Positions 26,688 to 35,930 are shown, numbered from the stretch's first letter. The stretch: DNA of 64,000 nt from Thalassolituus sp. UBA674 (GCA_002298335.1 DBNK01000017.1:1-64000), one strand, 5' to 3'. The notes: generated by a model not told the origin, from the sequence alone. Made by a program: numbers and translations.

Positions 26688-27010
26688 GAGGTATCCCCCT
26701 GCTATATTAGTTCCTGTTACGTATCATCCATGCAGGTAGTTGTTATTTTTGCGTCATGGCGTCAGCCACTCGGGTCAGCACGTAAAAGCCATCCCGGTAC
26801 TTTGGTCTGATTGTCCATCATGTTGCATAAAACCAATCTGACGCAAGCGTCAAATGTCGCAAAAGACGCCACAGGGAATATTGTCAGTTTTGAAAGCACA
26901 GATCAGACCAGTCGTGGCCCGAAATAACACATCTCTACAAATCAATGGAACAAAGGAACACAGATGAACACTGAGTTTGCAGGCCGTTTCCTATTTACAG
27001 GGGTTATTTG
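26688..27010. other. Divergent regulatory region, lectin-like gene / glpD
   Basis: No gene is seen in these 323 bases. They contain a perfect palindrome TGACGC-AA-GCGTCA (26839-26852) and a direct pair GCGTCA-TG-GCGTCA (26751-26764), plus further GACGCC sequence. I see no clear GlpR or CRP site. The repeated half-site suggests several binding positions for one factor controlling one or both flanking genes. Confidence 0.5.
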
Positions 27011-28639
27011 ATGCCTGAGAGCCAAAATAATCAGTCTTTGACGGACCTTCTCATTATCGGAGGAGGTGTTAATGGTTGTGGGATCGCCCGCGATGCCGCC
27101 GGGCGTGGCCTGTCGGTCAGGCTGGTGGAGATGAATGATCTGGCTTCGGCGACGTCGTCGGCGTCGACCAAACTCTTTCATGGCGGGTTGCGGTATCTGG
27201 AGTATTTTGAGTTCCGGCTGGTACGGGAATCCCTGATTGAGAGGGAGCGTCTGCTGAACGCCATGCCGCACATCAGCTGGCCGATGCGCTTTGTACTGCC
27301 GTATCACCCGGATATGCGCTTTGAAGGGGTAACGCCTGCCTCGAAGCTGCTTAATGTTTTCATGCCCTGGATGAAAGGTCGTCGGCCGGGGTGGATGATC
27401 CGCTTAGGCCTGTTTCTTTACGATCACATCGGTGGACGCAGAATTCTGCCACCGACCTCGACCCTGCGTCTGCGTGATGAGCCTGAAGGTCAGCCGTTGC
27501 AGAGCCGGTTTGAGCACGCCTATGAATACTCCGACTGCTGGATTGAAGATGCCCGCCTGGTGGCGCTCAATGCCCGGGATGCCGCCGAGCGTGGTGCCGA
27601 TATCCGCACCCGCACGCGCATGATCAATGCCGAGAGTCAGGATGGTATCTGGCATGTAACTCTGGAAGATACCTTATCGGGCGCACAGACCACGGTTCAG
27701 GCGCGTATGCTGATTAACGCCGCCGGGCCCTGGGTGGCGGACATCATAGGTTGCCGCCTGCACCGTCAGACCGGGGAGAAAACACGGCTGGTGCGGGGCA
27801 GTCATATCGTCACCCGCAAGCTGTTCGGTCACGATAAGTGTTACTTCTTTCAGGGTACCGATGGCCGCATTATTTTCGCCATTCCTTATGAAACCGATTT
27901 TACCCTGATCGGTACTACGGATGTGGAGCATAAAGACCCCTTTACACCGCCGGTCTGCTCCGATGAGGAAAAAGACTATCTGCTGAACTTTGCTTCGCAG
28001 TATTTTGAGCGCCCGGTAACCCGGGAGGACATCGTCTGGACATACTCCGGTGTGCGTCCGCTGTATGACGACGGTGCCAGCTCTGCCACTGCAGCCACCC
28101 GGGATTATGTACTCACCACTGATCAGGTGGAGGGCGCCCCGGTGCTGAACGTGTTTGGCGGTAAGATCACCACTCACCGCCGCCTGGCGGAAAGTGCGTT
28201 GTCAAAGATCCGTGTATTTCTGCCCGGAGTTTCCGGTCCGTGGACGGCGGGAGTGCCCCTGCCCGGTGGTGATTTTGAGGTTGCCGGGGCACAGCAGCTG
28301 ATGGCGGATCTGTGTCGCGATTATCCGTTTCTTACGGAAAGCTGGGCGAGACGTCTGATCCGTGCCTACGGCCGTGATGCCTGGGTCATGCTGGGAACCT
28401 CTCAGGTACTTGAGGATCTGGGAGAGATGTTCGGCGCAGATCTGAGTGAGCGGGAAGCCCGCTGGCTGTGCGACAAAGAATTTGCCATGAGCACCGATGA
28501 TATTCTCTGGCGGCGCTCCAAACTGGGTCTCAGATTTTCTGAGCAGCAGACGGCAGCTCTTGCCAACTGGCTGGAAGACTATCAGGGTGTGAATGCACCC
28601 GGACAAGCGGTACGGGCCACTCCGGCAGGCCACCGCTGA
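27011..28639 (+). CDS. glpD: Aerobic glycerol-3-phosphate dehydrogenase
   Basis: 542 aa membrane-associated flavoenzyme that oxidises sn-glycerol 3-phosphate to dihydroxyacetone phosphate and passes electrons to ubiquinone. The FAD motif LLIIGGGVNGCGIARDAAGR lies near residue 14, followed by ATSSASTKLFHGGLRYLE, typical for GlpD, and the late FGGKITTHRRLAE. I prefer ATG 27011 after CAGGGG; a TTG just before it is possible. It precedes glpK by 23 bases, so glycerol catabolism is a two-gene operon here. No glpF facilitator or glpR repressor is in the window. Confidence 0.93.
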   Translation: MPESQNNQSLTDLLIIGGGVNGCGIARDAAGRGLSVRLVEMNDLASATSSASTKLFHGGLRYLEYFEFRLVRESLIERERLLNAMPHISWPMRFVLPYHPDMRFEGVTPASKLLNVFMPWMKGRRPGWMIRLGLFLYDHIGGRRILPPTSTLRLRDEPEGQPLQSRFEHAYEYSDCWIEDARLVALNARDAAERGADIRTRTRMINAESQDGIWHVTLEDTLSGAQTTVQARMLINAAGPWVADIIGCRLHRQTGEKTRLVRGSHIVTRKLFGHDKCYFFQGTDGRIIFAIPYETDFTLIGTTDVEHKDPFTPPVCSDEEKDYLLNFASQYFERPVTREDIVWTYSGVRPLYDDGASSATAATRDYVLTTDQVEGAPVLNVFGGKITTHRRLAESALSKIRVFLPGVSGPWTAGVPLPGGDFEVAGAQQLMADLCRDYPFLTESWARRLIRAYGRDAWVMLGTSQVLEDLGEMFGADLSEREARWLCDKEFAMSTDDILWRRSKLGLRFSEQQTAALANWLEDYQGVNAPGQAVRATPAGHR

Positions 28640-28662
28640 CAATCATCACAAGGAACCACGCT

Positions 28663-30150
28663 ATGACCTATGTTCTGGCCATTGATCAGGGTACGACCTC
28701 CAGTCGTGCCATCCTCTTTGATACAGACATTAAACCCAGGGCCGTCTCCCAGCAGGAATACCCCCAACATTACCCGCGCAGCGGCTGGGTGGAGCATGAC
28801 CCGCTGGATATCTGGAATACAACGCTGGAAACCTGCCGCGCAGCCATGGCTGATGCCGCTGCCGGTGCAGAAGACATTGCTGCCATCGGTATCACTAATC
28901 AGCGTGAAACTGTGGTGGTGTGGAATAAGCACACGGGTCAGCCCATTCACAATGCCATTGTCTGGCAGGATCGCCGTACCGCGGATATCTGTGATGATCT
29001 GAGAAGCCGTGGCTACGAACTTCTGATCACCGAAAAAACCGGCCTGCTGCTGGATCCGTATTTTTCAGCCACCAAAATCAAATGGATACTCGACAATACG
29101 CCGGGTGCCCGTGAAGCGGCTGACCAGGGCGAGCTTCTGTGCGGCACCATCGACACCTGGCTGATCTGGAATCTCACCGGCGGGCGGGTACACGCCACCG
29201 ATGCCACCAATGCCTGCCGTACCATGCTCTACGATATCTATAAGGGTAACTGGAGTGTGACCATCACGGATCTGCTGGAAATCCCGCGTACCATGCTGCC
29301 AGAAGTACGTGACAGCGCTGCGGATTTTGGTGAAACCCTGCCGGAGTTACTGGGGAGCCCGGTGAAGATCTGTGGCGTGGCCGGTGACCAGCAGGCAGCT
29401 ACCCTGGGACAGGCCTGTTTCAGCCCGGGTATGATCAAAAGCACCTACGGCACAGGTTGTTTTGCCTTGCTGAATACCGGCGACCGCCCTGTACGGTCCA
29501 AGCACCGCTTGCTGACAACGATTGCCTATCAGCTGGATGGTAAACCGACCTACGCGCTGGAAGGTTCCATCTTTATTGCCGGTGCGGTGATTCAGTGGCT
29601 GCGTGACGGGCTTGGTATCATTCAGAGTGCGCCGGAATCCAATGAACTTGCTGCACAAGCCGACCCGGGTCAGGATGTGATTCTGGTTCCGGCCTTCACC
29701 GGGCTGGGAGCACCTTACTGGAAGCCCTCTGCGCGGGGCGCGGTATTCGGACTGTCACGCAACTCCGGTCCGGCAGAGTTTGCCAGGGCTGCACTGCAGA
29801 GTGTGGGGTATCAGACCCGTGATCTGATGGAAGCCATGCACGCTGACTGGACCAATCAGGGCGAGGAAGCCGTACTGCGTGTGGATGGTGGAATGAGTGC
29901 ATCGGATTACGCCATGCAGTTTCTGGCCGATATTATTGGCGCTCAGGTCGACCGCCCGGAAATTCTGGAAACAACCGCCGTGGGAGCAGCCTGGCTGGCA
30001 GGAATGCACTGCGGTATTTATCCGGATATGGATGAGTTTGCCAGCCGCTGGGCCTTGCAGAAGCGTTTTGAGCCCGCAATGCCGGCCAAAGAGAGGGACT
30101 CACGCTATTCCCGTTGGAAAAGGGCAGTTGAAGCTGCCATGTTGGTGTGA
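28663..30150 (+). CDS. glpK: Glycerol kinase
   Basis: 495 aa, the normal length. It phosphorylates glycerol to sn-glycerol 3-phosphate. FGGY-family landmarks: VLAIDQGTTSSRAILFD at 4-20, TNQRETVVVW with the conserved Arg-Glu for glycerol binding, YGTGCFALLNTG for the phosphate loop, and the C-terminal LRVDGGMSASDYAMQFLADI. The order glpD-glpK, with a strong terminator after glpK, suggests a bicistronic unit that feeds glycerol into dihydroxyacetone phosphate; triosephosphate isomerase is encoded at 59.9 kb. Confidence 0.94.
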   Translation: MTYVLAIDQGTTSSRAILFDTDIKPRAVSQQEYPQHYPRSGWVEHDPLDIWNTTLETCRAAMADAAAGAEDIAAIGITNQRETVVVWNKHTGQPIHNAIVWQDRRTADICDDLRSRGYELLITEKTGLLLDPYFSATKIKWILDNTPGAREAADQGELLCGTIDTWLIWNLTGGRVHATDATNACRTMLYDIYKGNWSVTITDLLEIPRTMLPEVRDSAADFGETLPELLGSPVKICGVAGDQQAATLGQACFSPGMIKSTYGTGCFALLNTGDRPVRSKHRLLTTIAYQLDGKPTYALEGSIFIAGAVIQWLRDGLGIIQSAPESNELAAQADPGQDVILVPAFTGLGAPYWKPSARGAVFGLSRNSGPAEFARAALQSVGYQTRDLMEAMHADWTNQGEEAVLRVDGGMSASDYAMQFLADIIGAQVDRPEILETTAVGAAWLAGMHCGIYPDMDEFASRWALQKRFEPAMPAKERDSRYSRWKRAVEAAMLV

Positions 30151-30180
30151 GTTTCTGACAGCGGGTAACGGCCCGCGTTA

Positions 30181-30208
30181 AAGCCTCCGGAGGATCGGGG
30201 GCTTTTTT
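30181..30208 (+). terminator. Factor-independent terminator after glpK
   Basis: AAGCCTCC pairs with GGGGGCTT (one G-U pair) across an 8-base loop, followed by a T-run, 30 bases after the glpK stop. Confidence 0.8.
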
Positions 30209-30276
30209 GTGAGTGACGTTTGTGGAGCTTCTGCGAAACGAGAGAGCGGAGGTAAACGGTGTTTGGAAATTCATGC

Positions 30277-30319
30277 GGCGGGATTATACCCAGGGCCATT
30301 CATGGCCCTGTCCCTCCGG
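30277..30319. repeat. 43-bp direct repeat, copy A
   Basis: Copy A of a 43-base sequence that recurs at 30462-30504 with two mismatches. Each copy holds a self-complementary core AGGGCCAT-N2-ATGGCCCT and opens with GGCGGGATTATACCC. It looks like a dispersed REP-type element rather than coding sequence. Confidence 0.7.
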
Positions 30320-30461
30320 CGGTGTATGCAGTGTAGCCGGGAGGTAGAGTAAGTTGTGTCCATTAACACTGCCTTGTTCCCAACAGTGTTCCCAGAATCG
30401 ATTCCTCAGTAGTTTTGGGCCAGTCAGAGTTGAATGCTGGGGTATCTGTGCATACGTCAAT

Positions 30462-30504
30462 GGCGGGATTATACCCAGGGCCATCCATGGCCCTGTCCCT
30501 ACGG
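30462..30504. repeat. 43-bp direct repeat, copy B
   Basis: Copy B, 41 of 43 bases identical to 30277-30319. Two further perfect hairpins follow: ACTGATCGCT/AGCGATCAGT at 30519-30541 and TGAAAGCCAT/ATGGCTTTCA at 30589-30610. The whole 30209-30650 stretch contains no gene but at least five strong palindromes. Confidence 0.7.
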
Positions 30505-30651
30505 GCGCCTGCGGCGGTACTGATCGCTCCCAGCGATCAGTGACAAAAACATCGGGAATGTTATTGCACGAGCGAAGCGAGCCTCTGGTGAAAGCCATGG
30601 ATGGCTTTCATAGCCCGCTACGCGGCTGCAGTTTCTCGCCTCGAGCCAAAT

Positions 30652-30683
30652 AAAAAACCCTCAGTACTTGCGTACTGAGGGTT
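30652..30683 (-). terminator. Terminator of tmRNA
   Basis: AACCCTCAGTAC and GTACTGAGGGTT form a 12-bp perfect stem around four bases; on the minus strand it is followed by a run of T. It lies 8 bases beyond the tmRNA CCA end, as expected for ssrA. Confidence 0.88.
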
Positions 30684-30690
30684 ATTTATT

Positions 30691-31048
30691 TGGTGGAGAT
30701 GGCGGGATTTGAACCCGCGTCCGCCAATCCTCCACTAGAGGATCTACATGCTTAGTCTTCTCTATTCATTTAGTTCGTCACGGGCCGAGAGACAGGCCGT
30801 TCGGAACGAGCTCGATTAGTTTTAGACCATTGCCTCCGAGCGAAGCCGCCGGTCGATCCTGTAGGGCTGCGCCCTCGTCCCCCGGTTACAGGAACCCGGG
30901 TTCAGAGGTAGGCGGGCTTAAGCCGCCAGTGCGTAAGTTTCGTCGTTTGCGACTAGTTTAAATGTACAACGTTTATTTACGAGATCATCGTACGGCTCTC
31001 GGCATGCACCCATAGCTTTGTAATCAACGTCGAATCCAGATCATCCCC
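30691..31048 (-). ncRNA. ssrA: Transfer-messenger RNA (tmRNA)
   Basis: About 358 nt. Its 5' end GGGGATGA and 3' end CATCTCCACCA pair over 7 bases as a tRNA-like acceptor stem, and the T-arm GGTTCAAATCC is present near the 3' end. The internal tag frame is read from 30950 down to 30921 and encodes ANDETYALAA, then a TAA stop. It rescues stalled ribosomes together with SmpB, whose gene is 3.3 kb away rather than adjacent. The 5' boundary is placed from stem pairing, so it may be off by a base or two. Confidence 0.95.
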
Positions 31049-31233
31049 GAATCCGGTTAACAGCTACAGCTGACAGTCAAAGGTAACACGGCAGGGCGAT
31101 TCTGTCATTCGGTCATGCGTTTTCCTGACATTTGCCAACGTCGCCTTTGTTGTCTGGTTTTGTACAGGCTATTGCCATCGGGAAAAGTGTATGTTGTTGT
31201 TCCGGCTGCATAAAAAAGAATCCGAGGTATGAC

Positions 31234-33171
31234 ATGACTGAACTGAAACTGAGCCGCTGGATACGCGCTGTGACGCTCACGGCCGGGGTGACTCTGCTGA
31301 TGGGCTGTGGCGAATCTGAAGAGAAAACCACGGCTGCTGCTGAGAAGACCACATCGGCAACTGTTGAGGTTGCTGAAGCCGCAACGACCGAAAAATACGT
31401 CTGGGATCTGACCGATCTGTACGCCTCGGATGAGGCATGGGATGCCGCGTATGCAGAGGCAGAAACCATGATTGCCGGTCTCAGCGACTATAAAGGTACG
31501 TTGGGCAAGAGCTCAGAATCCATGGCGACTGCGATGCGCGCAGTCTCTGATACTTACAAAGAAGTGTTGCGCCTGTATGTGTATACCTCGCTGAAGCGCG
31601 ATGAAGATCAGCGTGTTCCAGAAGCCCAGACTCAGTACGGCAAAGCAATGAGCCTGTATCAGAAACTGGGTGAGGCCATCAGCTGGATGGACCCTGAGAT
31701 TCTCTCTGTGGGCAAAGACACTGTGCTCAGTTATATGGAAGAGAACGAAGATCTGGCACCGTTCGTCTTCCACCTGAAAGACACTCTGCGTCAGGCCGAC
31801 CACACGCTGGATGCAAAGGGCGAGGCTCTGCTGGCTCAGGCGGGCATGTCCATGGCACAGCCGGAAGAAATCTACAGTCTGTACGCCAACGCCTCCATTC
31901 CGTGGCCGACCATTACTCTGTCTGACGGCAAGGAAGTGAAACTGACTCAGGCCGGTTACAGCCAGTACCGTGCGGCGCAGAACCGTGATGACCGTAAGAA
32001 GGTGTTCGATACCTTCTGGGAAACCTGGAAAACCTACGAAAACGGCATGGGTGCCACCCTGAATTCTGAAGTTCAGGCCAATATCTTCATGGCAAAGGCC
32101 CGCAACTACGACAGCGTGCTTGAACAGAACATGTTTGACGATGCTCTGCCGGAAGAAATCTATACCCAGCTGGTGTCGCAGGTGAACGATGCACTGCCGG
32201 TGTTCCACCGTTACCTGAAACTGCGTGGCAAGATGCTGGGTGTGGAAGATCTGCGCTACTACGATATTTATCCGCCGTTGACCAAAGGTTCGGAGAAGGT
32301 ATTTGGCCTGTCGCTGTCCGAAGAAATCACCTTTGAAGCGCTGAAGCCCTTCGGTGACGAATACCTGGGAATGCTGCGTGAAGGACTCGACGGTGACTGG
32401 ATGCACTCTCACCCTCAGGATGGCAAGCGCAGCGGTGCCTATATGAATGGCTCAGCGTATGACGTTCACCCGTACGTATTGCTTAACCATAACGATGATT
32501 ACAATGCCCTGAGTACCTTTGCCCACGAATGGGGTCATGCGGTACACACCATGATGGCTAAGTCCGCGCAGCCGTTTGAAACGTCCGATTACTCCACCTT
32601 CATTGCCGAAATGGCGTCAACCATCAACGAGATTCTGCTTGAGGAGTACATGGTCGCTCATGCTGAAACCAAGGAAGAAAAACTCTTCTATCTTGGGCAG
32701 GCGCTCGAGAGCATCCGTGGTACCTTCTTCCGTCAGACCATGTTCGGTGAGTTTGAGCTGGCCATTCACCAGGCGGCTGAAGCCGGTGAACCACTGACTG
32801 GTGCGAAGTTCTCTGAGATTTACGGTGATCTGCTGCGTAAGTATCACGGTGAAGCGGAAGGTGTTCTGATGATCGATGATGCGTATACCGTGGAGTGGGC
32901 GTACATCCCGCACTTCTACTATGACTTCTATGTGTATCAGTACGCGACATCCATTTCTGGAGCAGCCTGGTTTGCTGAGCAGTTCCTGGCCGGTGATGAA
33001 GCCGTGCGGGATAACTTCATCGAAGTGCTGAAAGCCGGTGGTTCGGATTATCCGCAGAACATCCTGCTCGATCATGCGGGTCTGGATATGACCAAACCGG
33101 ATGCGTACCAGGCAGTGGTGCGCCGCATGACCGGTCTGATGGACCGCATCGATGCGCTGCTGGAAAGTTAA
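31234..33171 (+). CDS. pepF: M3-family oligoendopeptidase F-like lipoprotein
   Basis: 645 aa zinc metallopeptidase. I chose ATG 31234 (GAGG site), because it is followed by a lipoprotein signal peptide ending in the lipobox LMGC (Cys25), so the enzyme is probably anchored in the periplasm. A low-complexity Glu/Thr/Ala linker follows. The catalytic motif HEWGH is at 431-435, with the third zinc ligand Glu in IAEMASTINEILLEE downstream. Typical PepF-like members cut short peptides of 7-17 residues. An exported form is less usual; it may degrade periplasmic signal or cell-wall peptides (inference). Confidence 0.85.
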   Translation: MTELKLSRWIRAVTLTAGVTLLMGCGESEEKTTAAAEKTTSATVEVAEAATTEKYVWDLTDLYASDEAWDAAYAEAETMIAGLSDYKGTLGKSSESMATAMRAVSDTYKEVLRLYVYTSLKRDEDQRVPEAQTQYGKAMSLYQKLGEAISWMDPEILSVGKDTVLSYMEENEDLAPFVFHLKDTLRQADHTLDAKGEALLAQAGMSMAQPEEIYSLYANASIPWPTITLSDGKEVKLTQAGYSQYRAAQNRDDRKKVFDTFWETWKTYENGMGATLNSEVQANIFMAKARNYDSVLEQNMFDDALPEEIYTQLVSQVNDALPVFHRYLKLRGKMLGVEDLRYYDIYPPLTKGSEKVFGLSLSEEITFEALKPFGDEYLGMLREGLDGDWMHSHPQDGKRSGAYMNGSAYDVHPYVLLNHNDDYNALSTFAHEWGHAVHTMMAKSAQPFETSDYSTFIAEMASTINEILLEEYMVAHAETKEEKLFYLGQALESIRGTFFRQTMFGEFELAIHQAAEAGEPLTGAKFSEIYGDLLRKYHGEAEGVLMIDDAYTVEWAYIPHFYYDFYVYQYATSISGAAWFAEQFLAGDEAVRDNFIEVLKAGGSDYPQNILLDHAGLDMTKPDAYQAVVRRMTGLMDRIDALLES

Positions 33172-33219
33172 TTTTTGTATTGGTTTTTGGTTCACTTTAA
33201 GTGACTTAAGGGTTGTTTT

Positions 33220-33783
33220 TTGAAAAGAATTTTCCAGATTGGCTTTAATAAATGTGCTACGAGAACGATACATTTCCTTCTACAGGAAAATGGAGTTAAA
33301 GGAGTGCATTGGGATCGTGGTGAACTTGCAAAAACTATTTATGCCAATAAAGAAAGTGGCAGGGATCTTCTCGCAGGTGATTATGAGAAATTTCAGGCAT
33401 TCACGGATATGGAATACATGGAAGAACAAAAGTATGTGGCGATAGATTTCTTCAAGGATTTATACTTTTCCTATCCGGGATCTTTGTTTATTTTTAATGA
33501 TCGGGATGTAGATGCATGGATAAAAAGTAGGATTAAACACGCGGGATATGTAAAAAGAACCAAGGAATATTTAGGGATAAATGAAATGCACTTGGTCAAA
33601 CAGTATTGGAAGGAACAATATCGAAACCATAAAAAGAGTGTATTTGATTTTTTTGAAGATAAAGAAGGACTTATTTATTTGAATATTGACCAACAAGGGT
33701 GGGAGGAAAAGTTTTGCGTTGATATGACCAATGCCGGAATCCCTATCAGTCCCAAATCTCTGCATGTTGGTAAAACAAAATGA
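33220..33783 (+). CDS. Small sulfotransferase-like protein, probably foreign
   Basis: 187 aa from a TTG start with an AAGGG site 7 bases upstream. The opening IFQIGFNKCATRTIHFLLQ resembles the 5'-phosphosulfate-binding loop of PAPS sulfotransferases, and FNDRDVDAWIKSRIKH resembles the 3'-phosphate-binding RxxxxxS segment. It is shorter than most members (250-300 aa), so it may be a minimal form. The gene is clearly AT-rich with codon use unlike its neighbours, which points to recent transfer. It lies 48 bases after pepF and faces smpB. Substrate unknown; a surface glycan is a common target. Confidence 0.65.
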   Translation: MKRIFQIGFNKCATRTIHFLLQENGVKGVHWDRGELAKTIYANKESGRDLLAGDYEKFQAFTDMEYMEEQKYVAIDFFKDLYFSYPGSLFIFNDRDVDAWIKSRIKHAGYVKRTKEYLGINEMHLVKQYWKEQYRNHKKSVFDFFEDKEGLIYLNIDQQGWEEKFCVDMTNAGIPISPKSLHVGKTK

Positions 33784-33788
33784 ACTAG

Positions 33789-33809
33789 AAGGGGCTCAAA
33801 TGAGCCCTT
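33789..33809. terminator. Hairpin between the sulfotransferase-like gene and smpB
   Basis: AAGGGGCTCA and TGAGCCCTT pair around AA between two convergent genes. The T-run is weak, so termination is likely but not certain. Confidence 0.5.
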
Positions 33810-33817
33810 GATCTGTA

Positions 33818-34300
33818 TTACCTGGAAGCATGCTTCATCAGGCGCTCTTTCTCTTTTGCCCAGTCTTTGTCCTTGCTTGCTGCCCGCTTGTCATGGGCCT
33901 GCTTACCTTTCGCCAGCGCGATTTCGGCTTTCACATGAATGCCTTTCCAGTACAGGGCGGTACAGACACAGGTATAACCCTTTGCCTGCGCTTTCTGCAT
34001 GATGCGGTCAATTTCTTTGCGGTGCAGCAGCAGCTTGCGTTCGCGTCGGGGTTCCGCAACCACATGGGTTGATGCCTGATTCAGTGGCGTGATCAGGGCG
34101 CCGGACAGCCAGGCTTCACCTCTGTGGAAGTTGATGAAGGAATCGACCAGCTGCACTTTGCCTTCCCGCAGAGACTTCACTTCCCAGCCGGTCAATGCAA
34201 TACCAGCTTCCAGTTTGTCTTCCAGGAAAAATTCGTGGCGGGCCTTTTTGTTCTGGGCAATCGTGGAGGAACCAGGCTTGGCTTTGTTCTTTTTACTCAT
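33818..34300 (-). CDS. smpB: SsrA-binding protein
   Basis: 160 aa, the standard length, from ATG 34300. It binds tmRNA and brings it to stalled ribosomes. Conserved features: IAQNKKARHEFFLEDKLEAGIALTGWEVKSLR in order, then RKLLLHRKEIDRI, and the basic C-terminal tail HDKRAASKDKDWAKEKERLMK that enters the decoding channel. A TATAAT hexamer ends only six bases before the ATG, so the main transcript may be leaderless. It is divergent from the NSS transporter and ratA-ratB, a common gammaproteobacterial arrangement. Confidence 0.95.
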   Translation of the reverse strand: MSKKNKAKPGSSTIAQNKKARHEFFLEDKLEAGIALTGWEVKSLREGKVQLVDSFINFHRGEAWLSGALITPLNQASTHVVAEPRRERKLLLHRKEIDRIMQKAQAKGYTCVCTALYWKGIHVKAEIALAKGKQAHDKRAASKDKDWAKEKERLMKHASR

Positions 34301-34434
34301 GGCGGGATTATAGCGGATCCGCCGGAACAAAGGCAGAGGCTGTATTGTGTACCTTGTCAGGTCGACTCCGGATGCTGACTTGAGGACCTGAGGTAAATGC
34401 CAGAGAATACCCCTCAAACAGATGGGGAAATAGC

Positions 34435-35907
34435 ATGAAAGCAGATCATCGGGGAATGCACGGCATCTGGGCCAGTCGCTGGACATTTATTCTGGCGGCT
34501 GTGGGCTCGGCAGTGGGGCTGGGCAATATCTGGAAGTTTCCGTACATCACCGGTGAATACGGTGGCGGAGCCTTCGTTCTGGTCTATCTGATCTGTGTAC
34601 TGGCCGTTGGTATTCCGGTGATGATGGCTGAGATTCTGCTGGGGCGTAAAGCACGAATGAGCCCGGTGCATACCATGGAGCGCCTGACCACCCAGTACAA
34701 AGCGCCTAAGCTGTTTGCCGGTATCGGCTGGATGGGTGCGGTGTCTGGCTTCTTCATTCTGTCCTTCTACAGCGTGATTGCCGGCTGGATTCTCTATTAC
34801 GTTTACAAAATGGCCACCGGCTTCTTTACCGGAGCGGAAGGTGCGCTAGCCGAAGCGACGTTTGGCGGTCTGCTGGCCAACCCCCTGCGACTGACGGTAT
34901 TGCACACCCTGTTCATGCTGCTTGTCGGGGTTGTGATCGCGCGGGGTATTCACCGCGGTCTGGAGAACACACTGAGGCTGCTGATGCCGGTGCTGTTTGT
35001 CATGTTGCTGGTGCTGCTGGGTTACAGCCTGACCACTCCGGGCTTTGAGCAGGGGTGGGACTTCCTGTTCCGGTTTGAGCCTGAAAAGCTGACGACTGAA
35101 GCCGTGATCGTCGCGCTCGGACATTCCTTCTTCACCCTCTCGCTGGGTATGGGCGCCATCATGGCGTACGGCGCTTATATGCCGGCCGGGCAGCCGCTCG
35201 GGCAGACGGTTCTGATCGTCGGTTTCGTCGATACCCTGGTGGCTCTGGTTGCCGGTCTGGTGATTTTTCCGATTGTCTTCACACACGGTCTTGAACCGGG
35301 AGCGGGTCCGGGACTGATGTTCCAGACGCTGCCGGTGGCACTGGGTGCACTGCCGGGGGGTGTTGTTATCGGTACAGTGTTCTTCGTACTGGTGTTGATT
35401 GCCGCATGGAGTTCCGCCATTTCCATCGCTGAGCCGGCAGTCGCCTGGGCGGTTGAAAAAGGTTTCAGCCGGGCCCGGGCTACGGTTTTTGTCTGTTCTC
35501 TGGCCTGGGCGCTGGGGCTGGGGACGGTGTTCTCCTTCAACGACTGGTCGCAGAATCAGGCGTTCGTTACCGTCACTGAGCTGAACGAAGCCGGAGATGC
35601 TGTGGGCAGCGAGTTTTATCTGTATGCCGCGGTTGATGATCTGAAAAAGGCCAAAGAAGTCACGGGCGGAACCTATGAAATCAAAGGAAAAACCCTGTTT
35701 GATATCTTTGATTTCCTCACCACCAACATACTTCTGCCGCTGGGAGGCGTGCTGATTGCACTCTTTACCGGCTGGTTTATGTCACGCAGCTCGGTTGAGG
35801 ATGAGGCACGTCTGGCCAGTCAGCACCTGTTTGCTGTCTGGCGCTTTATGATCCGCTTCGTGTCACCGGCAGCAATTCTTCTGGTGCTGTATAATGGCCT
35901 CTTTTAA
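34435..35907 (+). CDS. Sodium-dependent transporter, NSS/SNF family
   Basis: 490 aa inner-membrane symporter with about twelve predicted helices. Helix 1 carries GSAVGLGNIWKFPYITGEYGGGAF, the signature that forms the sodium and substrate sites in LeuT-fold transporters. It should move an amino acid or small amine with Na+. A soluble loop near residues 400-430 (DDLKKAKEVTGGTYEIKGKT) is unusual. Located between smpB and ratA in the same direction as ratA, 23 bases ahead, so it may share their transcript. Confidence 0.88.
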   Translation: MKADHRGMHGIWASRWTFILAAVGSAVGLGNIWKFPYITGEYGGGAFVLVYLICVLAVGIPVMMAEILLGRKARMSPVHTMERLTTQYKAPKLFAGIGWMGAVSGFFILSFYSVIAGWILYYVYKMATGFFTGAEGALAEATFGGLLANPLRLTVLHTLFMLLVGVVIARGIHRGLENTLRLLMPVLFVMLLVLLGYSLTTPGFEQGWDFLFRFEPEKLTTEAVIVALGHSFFTLSLGMGAIMAYGAYMPAGQPLGQTVLIVGFVDTLVALVAGLVIFPIVFTHGLEPGAGPGLMFQTLPVALGALPGGVVIGTVFFVLVLIAAWSSAISIAEPAVAWAVEKGFSRARATVFVCSLAWALGLGTVFSFNDWSQNQAFVTVTELNEAGDAVGSEFYLYAAVDDLKKAKEVTGGTYEIKGKTLFDIFDFLTTNILLPLGGVLIALFTGWFMSRSSVEDEARLASQHLFAVWRFMIRFVSPAAILLVLYNGLF

Positions 35908-35930
35908 GGCTGTAAGTATTTGATTCAACG

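Noticed and set aside
30209..30690. Genomic island attachment site at the 3' end of ssrA
   Set aside because: No integrase gene and no second copy of the tmRNA 3' end is present. The shared ATGGCGGGATT near 30461, 30699 and 34298 is too short to count as att sites.
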